Shown piece after piece: positions 5,333-8,709 of a DNA stretch of 8,709 nucleotides; positions within the stretch are counted from its first letter, which is position 1, and every line of letters begins with the position of its first letter. The notes under the pieces were generated by a model that saw nothing but the letters and a program-made list of their open reading frames with translations, was not told the origin of the DNA and made no database searches. Both the position numbers and the translations under genes were made by a program. Source of the stretch: Desulfuromonadaceae bacterium (GTDB taxonomy: Bacteria; Desulfobacterota; Desulfuromonadia; Desulfuromonadales; SZUA-540); assembly GCA_003250235.1 (NCBI GenBank), contig QKGY01000297.1:1-8709 (forward strand), in the 5' to 3' direction.

Positions 5333-6796
5333 ATGAGCGCTGAAACATCTGTCAAAACCGTTACCGAGCACTCGCCCGAGGAAATCGAGCGGGTCAAGGA
5401 ATGGATCAATACCGAAGAATACAAAGAGATCAACTTTGCCCGCGAGGCTCTGGTGATCAACCCCGCCCATGCCTGCCAGCCTCTGGGCGCCCAGATGGTC
5501 GCCACCGCCTTTGAAGGCAGCCTCCCCTTCGTGCACGGCTCCCAGGGGTGCGCTTCCTACTTCCGCAGCACCTTCAGCCGTCACTTCCGCGAGCCGTCCG
5601 CCGCAACCTGCGACGCCATGACGGAAGACGGTGCGGTGTTCGGCGGGCAGGCCAACCTGTTCGAGGGCCTGGAGAATGCCTACTCCCTCTACAAGCCCAA
5701 GATGATCCCCGTCTATACGACCTGCATGCCCGAGGTTATCGGCGACGACCTCACCGCTTTCATCAAGAACGCCAAGCAGAAGGGGCATGTTCCCGAGGAT
5801 CTGCCGATCCCCTACGCCAACACCCCTAGCTTCAACGGCACCCATATCCACGGCTACGACTCGATGCTCAGAAGCATCCTGACGTACCTGACCGAAGGGC
5901 AGAAGATCGAGGGCAAGTGCACCGGCAAGCTCAACCTGATCCCCGGGTTTGACGGCAGCACCGGCAACATCCGCGAGTACAAGCGCATCCTCGACCTGAT
6001 GGAGATCCCCTACACGGTTCTGGCCGACACCTCTGACGTGTTCGACAGCCCCTGTGACGGCCACTACAAGCTCTACCCCGGTGGCACCAAGATTGAAGAC
6101 GCCGCCGAGTCGATCAACGGCAAAGTCACCATGGCCATGCAGAAATACTCCACGGTCAACACCATGAAGTTCATCGAAGAGACCTACAGCGGTGAGAAGG
6201 TCGTCATGCCGATGCCTTTCGGCATCCAGAAAACCGACGAGTTTCTGATGAAGCTTTCCGAACTCTTCGGCAAGCCGATCCCCGAGCAGCTCAAAGCCGA
6301 GCGCGGCCGGGCCGTCGACGCCATGACCGATGCGCATCAGTACCTGCACGGCAAGAAGTTCGCCGTTGCCGGCGACCCCGACTATCTCCTCGGCATCGTC
6401 AGCTTCCTGCTGGAGATGGGCGCGATCCCCTATCACATCCTCTGCTCCCGCACCACCAAGAAGTTCGAGAAGGAGATGAAGGCGCTTCTGGAAACCTCTC
6501 CCTTCGGCGCCCAGGGCAAGATCTACATCAACAAGGACCTCTGGCATATGCGCAGCCTGCTGGTCACCGATCCGGTCGACGGCATCATCGGCGACACCCA
6601 CGCCAAGTGGGCCGCCCGCGACGCCAAGATTCCTCTGTTCCGCATCGGTTTCCCGATCATCGACCGGGTCAACATGCACCGCACGCCGGTCATCGGGTAC
6701 GGCGGAGCTGTCAGCATCCTGTCCATGATCGCCAACAAGTTCCTCGACATCAAAGACGAGACCTGCGAGAACCAGTGGTTTGAGATGATGCGTTAA
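5333..6796 (+). CDS. nifK: Nitrogenase MoFe protein beta chain
   Basis: The 487-residue beta subunit, which binds the P-cluster shared with NifD and docks the Fe protein. P-cluster ligands are C48 (AHACQPLG), C73 (GSQGCASYFR) and C131 (YTTCMPEVIGDD), and S166 (NTPSFNG) matches the Azotobacter serine ligand S188, with the same 35-residue spacing from the last cysteine. SRHFREP (82-88) and the MTEDGAVFGG segment (96-105) are typical NifK. It is about 35 residues shorter than Azotobacter NifK (523 aa); roughly 22 of these are missing from the N-terminus, as judged from the first cysteine, and such short forms are common outside the gammaproteobacteria. AAGGAG (5319-5324) is 8 bases before the ATG. 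The only gene before it is nifD, and the two must be made in equal amounts. A perfect hairpin follows the stop codon. Confidence 0.99.
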   Translation: MSAETSVKTVTEHSPEEIERVKEWINTEEYKEINFAREALVINPAHACQPLGAQMVATAFEGSLPFVHGSQGCASYFRSTFSRHFREPSAATCDAMTEDGAVFGGQANLFEGLENAYSLYKPKMIPVYTTCMPEVIGDDLTAFIKNAKQKGHVPEDLPIPYANTPSFNGTHIHGYDSMLRSILTYLTEGQKIEGKCTGKLNLIPGFDGSTGNIREYKRILDLMEIPYTVLADTSDVFDSPCDGHYKLYPGGTKIEDAAESINGKVTMAMQKYSTVNTMKFIEETYSGEKVVMPMPFGIQKTDEFLMKLSELFGKPIPEQLKAERGRAVDAMTDAHQYLHGKKFAVAGDPDYLLGIVSFLLEMGAIPYHILCSRTTKKFEKEMKALLETSPFGAQGKIYINKDLWHMRSLLVTDPVDGIIGDTHAKWAARDAKIPLFRIGFPIIDRVNMHRTPVIGYGGAVSILSMIANKFLDIKDETCENQWFEMMR

Positions 6797-6802
6797 TCAC
6801 CG

Positions 6803-6828
6803 CAGGGGCACGGTTCGCCGTGCCCCTG
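6803..6828. repeat. Perfect 11-bp hairpin with TTCG loop after nifK
   Basis: CAGGGGCACGG (6803-6813), loop TTCG, CCGTGCCCCTG (6818-6828). It starts 7 bases after the nifK stop. Only two Ts follow, so it is a poor intrinsic terminator; it more likely caps the nifHDK message or reduces read-through to nifX. The AGGGGC start resembles the element between nifD and nifK, so the two may belong to one family of dispersed palindromes; that link is inference. Confidence 0.6.
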
Positions 6829-6848
6829 TTCAGGCAAGAGGTACCGGG

Positions 6849-7286
6849 ATGATCAGAATGCGACGCTTCGACATCATCGACGGCAGCAGAAAGCGAGGCT
6901 TGTATATGAAAGTGGCATTTGCCAGTACCGATAAGGTTCACGTCAACGAACACTTTGGTCGCGCCGAGCAATTCACCATCTGGGAAATCGGTCCGGATGC
7001 GGCGGAGTTCAGCGGAGTGGTTCAGGTCAAGACCGAAGGCGCTGACGAAGCCGACCGCATCGAAGCCCGTTGTTCAGGACTCTCCGACTGTGCGCTGGTC
7101 TATGTGGCGGAAATCGGTGGGCCCGCTGCCGCCCGGCTCGTTGCCAAAAAAATTCATCCGATCAAGAGCAAAGACCAGGAGGCCATTGCCACGGTGGTGG
7201 AAAAGCTTCAGGAAGTGCTGCGCGGCAGCCCGCCCCCCTGGCTGCAGAAGGCGATGCTCAAAGGCGAGCGTCCCGGATTTGCTTGA
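6849..7286 (+). CDS. nifX: NifX, FeMo-co precursor-binding protein
   Basis: A 145-residue cytoplasmic protein of the dinitrogenase iron-molybdenum cofactor family (NifX/NafY/NifB C-terminal fold). NifX binds NifB-co and a NifEN-derived precursor and is thought to carry clusters between NifB, NifEN and apo-MoFe protein. Seen here: a short lead RRFDIIDG, then KVAFASTDKVHVNEHFG (21-37) with the family HFG motif, and the tail PPPWLQKAM (about 128-136), which resembles the end of NifX. AAGAGG (6836-6841) is 7 bases before the ATG at 6849, which I take as the start; ATGs at 6858 and 6906 are alternatives, but the RRFDIID stretch matches the NifX N-terminal lead, arguing against the last. It sits directly after nifK without the usual nifE and nifN. 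Confidence 0.88.
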   Translation: MIRMRRFDIIDGSRKRGLYMKVAFASTDKVHVNEHFGRAEQFTIWEIGPDAAEFSGVVQVKTEGADEADRIEARCSGLSDCALVYVAEIGGPAAARLVAKKIHPIKSKDQEAIATVVEKLQEVLRGSPPPWLQKAMLKGERPGFA

Positions 7287-7336
7287 GAGCGGACCCCGCT
7301 TAGGAAAACATCATTCCCCAACAAAGGAGATACACC

Positions 7337-7606
7337 ATGGCATTACTGACCGGAAAGACCCGGGGTGGCAAAGACTGGACTCCGACCTTCGCCGACAAGA
7401 TCGATCCCGAAAAATGTATCGGCTGCGGTCGCTGCTTCAAAGCCTGCTCCCGCAAGGTTCTCGGCCCTGAGGATCTGGTTGACGAGGAGACCGATTCCAC
7501 CCGCATGGTCATGACCATCGTCAATCCCGACAACTGCATCGGCTGCGCCGGCTGCGGCGTCACCTGCCCCAAAAAGTGCTTCACCTTTACGACTATGGAA
7601 GTCTAA
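7337..7606 (+). CDS. Nif-specific 2x[4Fe-4S] ferredoxin (ferredoxin III type)
   Basis: An 89-residue soluble electron carrier with two CxxCxxC-type cluster sites: C27, C30, C33 and C37 (CIGCGRCFKAC) and C67, C70, C73 and C77 (CIGCAGCGVTC), plus an extra cysteine at 81. The N-terminus (LLTGKTRGGKDWTPTF) and the roughly 30-residue acidic insert between the sites match the nif-associated ferredoxin III family, usually found next to nifX as here. It may supply low-potential electrons to NifH or to cofactor assembly; the sequence does not say which. AAGGAG (7324-7329) is 7 bases from the ATG. It starts 50 bases after nifX, a spacing that fits co-transcription. Gene names for this family vary (fdxN, fdxB), so none is given. 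Confidence 0.93.
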   Translation: MALLTGKTRGGKDWTPTFADKIDPEKCIGCGRCFKACSRKVLGPEDLVDEETDSTRMVMTIVNPDNCIGCAGCGVTCPKKCFTFTTMEV

Positions 7607-7630
7607 AAAGCGATTCACACCGATTCTCAC

Positions 7631-7664
7631 CGGGGTCTTCCGGACAATGTACTGGAAGACCCCG
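7631..7664 (+). other. Hairpin between the ferredoxin gene and the next gene
   Basis: CGGGGTCTTCC (7631-7641) pairs perfectly with GGAAGACCCCG (7654-7664) around a 12-base loop. No T-tract follows. It starts 25 bases after the ferredoxin stop and ends 15 bases before the GGAGG of the next gene. It may be a processing or stability element, or a weak terminator. Confidence 0.6.
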
Positions 7665-7689
7665 ATCCGTTGGTACTTCGGAGGTTGTC

Positions 7690-8061
7690 ATGCGTATTGC
7701 GATCGCATCCAAAAGCGGAACCGAAGTCGATCAGCACTTCGGACATGCGGAAAAGTTCCACATCTACGAACTCGGGGGGTCGTGCGCTTCGCCGACCAAG
7801 ATCTCTGAGGTATCGGTGGTCAAGTTCTGCTCTGCTGACCCCGACCACGCCTTCGGCCCCAGTCGCATGGCGGACATCCTGGCCGCTCTGAACGGATGCA
7901 CCCTGATGCTGACAGCACAGATCGGCGAGTACCCCCGTCAGGAGCTGGAAAAAGCCGGTATCCGTCACGTCAGCGCCTCCGGACCGATTGAAGAGGCCAT
8001 CTGTTCGGCGCTGCATGCCGACAACCTCTGTCATTGCCGTTCAACCGGGTGCTCCTGCTGA
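7690..8061 (+). CDS. Small cysteine-rich NifX/NifB-family iron-molybdenum cluster-binding protein
   Basis: A 123-residue protein with the dinitrogenase iron-molybdenum cofactor fold: MRIAIASKSG at the start, then VDQHFGHAEKFHIYEL (13-28) with the family HFGHA motif, and an acidic helix near the end (SGPIEEAICSAL). It resembles the NifX-like domain fused to the C-terminus of many proteobacterial NifB proteins more than the NifX encoded upstream. Its gene precedes nifB, so it may serve as that domain in separate form (inferred). It has eight cysteines (32, 47, 70, 105, 114, 116, 121, 123), with a CHCRSTGCSC tail that could bind a metal cluster. The frame is open back to 7576 inside the ferredoxin gene, but CGGAGG (7679-7684), 5 bases before the ATG at 7690, and the family N-terminus fix the start. 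It is the last gene before a terminator. Confidence 0.88.
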   Translation: MRIAIASKSGTEVDQHFGHAEKFHIYELGGSCASPTKISEVSVVKFCSADPDHAFGPSRMADILAALNGCTLMLTAQIGEYPRQELEKAGIRHVSASGPIEEAICSALHADNLCHCRSTGCSC

Positions 8062-8126
8062 GACAGCGACGCACCCGTAGCCAGTGCACAAAATCTGATC
8101 GTTTTTTTTTGTTATTGCCTCTGGCA

Positions 8127-8169
8127 TGGGCAGGAGAAGTGCTGAGGGAACTCTCCTGCCCAAATTTTT
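8127..8169 (+). terminator. Intrinsic terminator ending the nifHDK-nifX-ferredoxin unit
   Basis: TGGGCAGGAGA (8127-8137) pairs perfectly with TCTCCTGCCCA (8152-8162) around a 14-base loop, followed by AATTTTT (8163-8169). It lies 65 bases after the stop codon of the last gene and just before the nifB promoter, which separates the two transcription units. The stretch between the stop and this hairpin holds only a run of nine Ts (8102-8110) without a stem before it. Confidence 0.8.
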
Positions 8170-8183
8170 AACCACTTACGGCT

Positions 8184-8199
8184 TGGCATACAATTCGCA
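8184..8199 (+). promoter_or_regulatory. Sigma-54 (RpoN) -24/-12 promoter for nifB
   Basis: TGGCAT-ACAAT-TCGCA, with GG (8185-8186) and GC (8197-8198) exactly 10 bases apart. It has one mismatch in each half against TGGCAC-N5-TTGCW. Transcription would start near 8210, directly before an antiterminator-terminator module like that of nifH. This shared arrangement supports both promoter calls. Confidence 0.82.
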
Positions 8200-8220
8200 A
8201 GAATTAAAAATAAATCAACT

Positions 8221-8268
8221 CCGAGGTACAAGGACGTACCGGTTTTTCACTCTCGGCAATGAAGCCCC
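8221..8268 (+). promoter_or_regulatory. ANTAR-type two-hairpin antiterminator in the nifB leader
   Basis: P1: stem GGTAC (8225-8229)/GTACC (8236-8240) around the six-base loop AAGGAC (A1 at 8230, G4 at 8233); CC (8221-8222) and GG (8241-8242) can extend it past a two-base bulge. P2: GGC (8255-8257), loop AATGAA (A1 at 8258, G4 at 8261), GCC (8264-8266). The linker is 12-14 bases, as in the nifH leader, and the P2 core of 13 bases (8255-8267) is identical to that of nifH. The 3' half of P2 is the 5' arm of the following terminator, so forming P2 would block termination. Confidence 0.78.
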
Positions 8269-8293
8269 GCGGCAGCGACCTCGGGGCTTTTTT
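8262..8293 (+). terminator. Intrinsic terminator in the nifB leader (attenuator)
   Basis: AAGCCCCG (8262-8269) pairs with CGGGGCTT (8282-8289). After a C/T mismatch, GG (8271-8272) pairs with CC (8279-8280), and six Ts (8288-8293) follow. Its position, about 50-80 bases after the predicted transcript start, and its internal mismatch mirror terminator 1 of nifH. Confidence 0.87.
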
Positions 8294-8294
8294 A

Positions 8295-8345
8295 TGCTGC
8301 GGAACCAGCAAGGGCGCTTACCACCAACAGGGGGAGCGCCCTTTT
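8295..8345 (+). other. Second hairpin set in the nifB leader
   Basis: TGCTG (8295-8299)/CAGCA (8306-8310) forms a hairpin with six-base loop CGGAAC, which lacks A1 and G4. It is followed by AAGGGCGCT (8310-8318) pairing perfectly with AGCGCCCTT (8335-8343), with four Ts at 8342-8345. The second could act as a weak terminator. The pattern recalls the two-step nifH leader, but the ANTAR loop bases are missing. Confidence 0.45.
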
Positions 8346-8371
8346 CGCGTCCCCAGCCAAGGAGATCCGTC

Positions 8372-8709
8372 ATGGCCAATCAATGCCCGATGATGAAAGC
8401 CAAAGTTCAGTCCGACCACCCCTGCTTCGGCGGTGACCACAGCAAAGCCGGCCGGATTCACCTCCCCGTTGCGCCGGGCTGCAATATCAAATGCGGGTTC
8501 TGCGAACGCAAATTCGACTGTGCCAACGAAAGCCGCCCCGGCGTCACCAGCAAGGTGCTCACCCCGGCTCAGGGTGTCGAGCGGGTGCGCCTGGTCAAGG
8601 CCCACATGGAGAAGGCGGGAGGCGCTCAGCTCAAGGTGGTCGGCATCGCCGGCCCCGGCGACCCTCTGGCCAATCCCAAAACCTTTGAAACCTTCAGGCT
8701 CGTCCGCGA
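8372..8709 (+). CDS. nifB: NifB, radical SAM FeMo-co precursor (NifB-co) synthase, N-terminal part
   Basis: The first 112 codons are present; the gene runs off the right edge. NifB fuses two [4Fe-4S] clusters with a SAM-derived carbide into the 8Fe precursor of FeMo-co. The radical SAM motif CNIKCGFC gives C37, C41 and C44. HPCF (C18), H23 and C50 in the following RKFDCANESRPGV match conserved NifB positions linked to the substrate clusters (assignment from memory). The AGPGDPLAN motif (about 94-102) is the NifB counterpart of the GGE-type SAM-binding segment. AAGGAG (8359-8364) is 7 bases before the ATG. It has its own sigma-54 promoter and attenuated leader. Whether it carries a NifX-like C-terminal domain or a nifN fusion cannot be seen; the separate NifX-type gene just upstream hints at a single-domain NifB. 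Confidence 0.97.
   Translation, partial: MANQCPMMKAKVQSDHPCFGGDHSKAGRIHLPVAPGCNIKCGFCERKFDCANESRPGVTSKVLTPAQGVERVRLVKAHMEKAGGAQLKVVGIAGPGDPLANPKTFETFRLVR

Noticed and set aside
5315..6679. Long open frame (454 codons) on the minus strand opposite nifK
   Set aside because: Same reason: a shadow of a certain nifK gene.
7576..7689. N-terminal extension of the second NifX-type protein from 7576
   Set aside because: It would overlap the ferredoxin gene and run through the hairpin; GGAGG and the conserved N-terminus support 7690.
8102..8110. Run of nine Ts as a terminator tail
   Set aside because: No stem-loop lies directly before it; the real terminator is the hairpin at 8127-8162.

Overview
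The window is a molybdenum nitrogenase locus from a GC-rich diazotroph, most likely a member of the Desulfuromonadia (Geobacter/Desulfuromonas/Pelobacter-like). This placement is inferred from the NifH/NifD/NifK sequence features, the small nif ferredoxin and stand-alone NifX-type proteins beside nifB, and the regulation by sigma-54 promoters plus RNA antiterminators. I could not run a phylogeny.

Left part (minus strand). Positions 1-698 hold the start of an exported protein with a family 3 substrate-binding domain, cut by the window edge. It lies downstream of an ammonium channel gene (amtB, 881-2095), with a terminator-like hairpin and a possible promoter between them. A divergent intergenic region of about 610 bases (2096-2708) separates amtB from the nif genes.

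Right part (plus strand). In order: nifH (Fe protein), nifD and nifK (MoFe protein), nifX, a 2x[4Fe-4S] nif ferredoxin, a second small cysteine-rich NifX/NifB-type protein, and after a terminator and a new promoter, the first 112 codons of nifB. nifE and nifN, which normally accompany nifX, are not in the window, and no PII gene is seen beside amtB or nifH. NifH feeds electrons to NifDK. NifB makes the precursor cluster that NifX-type proteins are thought to carry towards FeMo-co. The ferredoxin is a likely electron donor or maturation partner.

The most interesting part is regulatory. Both nif transcription units start from a sigma-54 (-24/-12) promoter, followed within a few dozen bases by two small hairpins and an intrinsic terminator. 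The second hairpin has a six-base loop with A at position 1 and G at position 4, and its 3' side overlaps the terminator's 5' arm. That is the layout of an ANTAR-type antiterminator target. The two leaders share an identical 13-base core (GGCAATGAAGCCC). The nifH leader then contains a second A1/G4 hexaloop hairpin overlapping a second strong terminator, so it looks like a tandem antitermination switch. ANTAR-based control of nif genes is known, from memory, in Geobacter sulfurreducens (GnfK/GnfR); the tandem arrangement is what deserves a closer look.

The spaces between nif genes also hold strong hairpins: a branched one after nifH, a REP-like mosaic between nifD and nifK, and a perfect 11-bp stem after nifK. 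These probably shape mRNA stability and relative expression.
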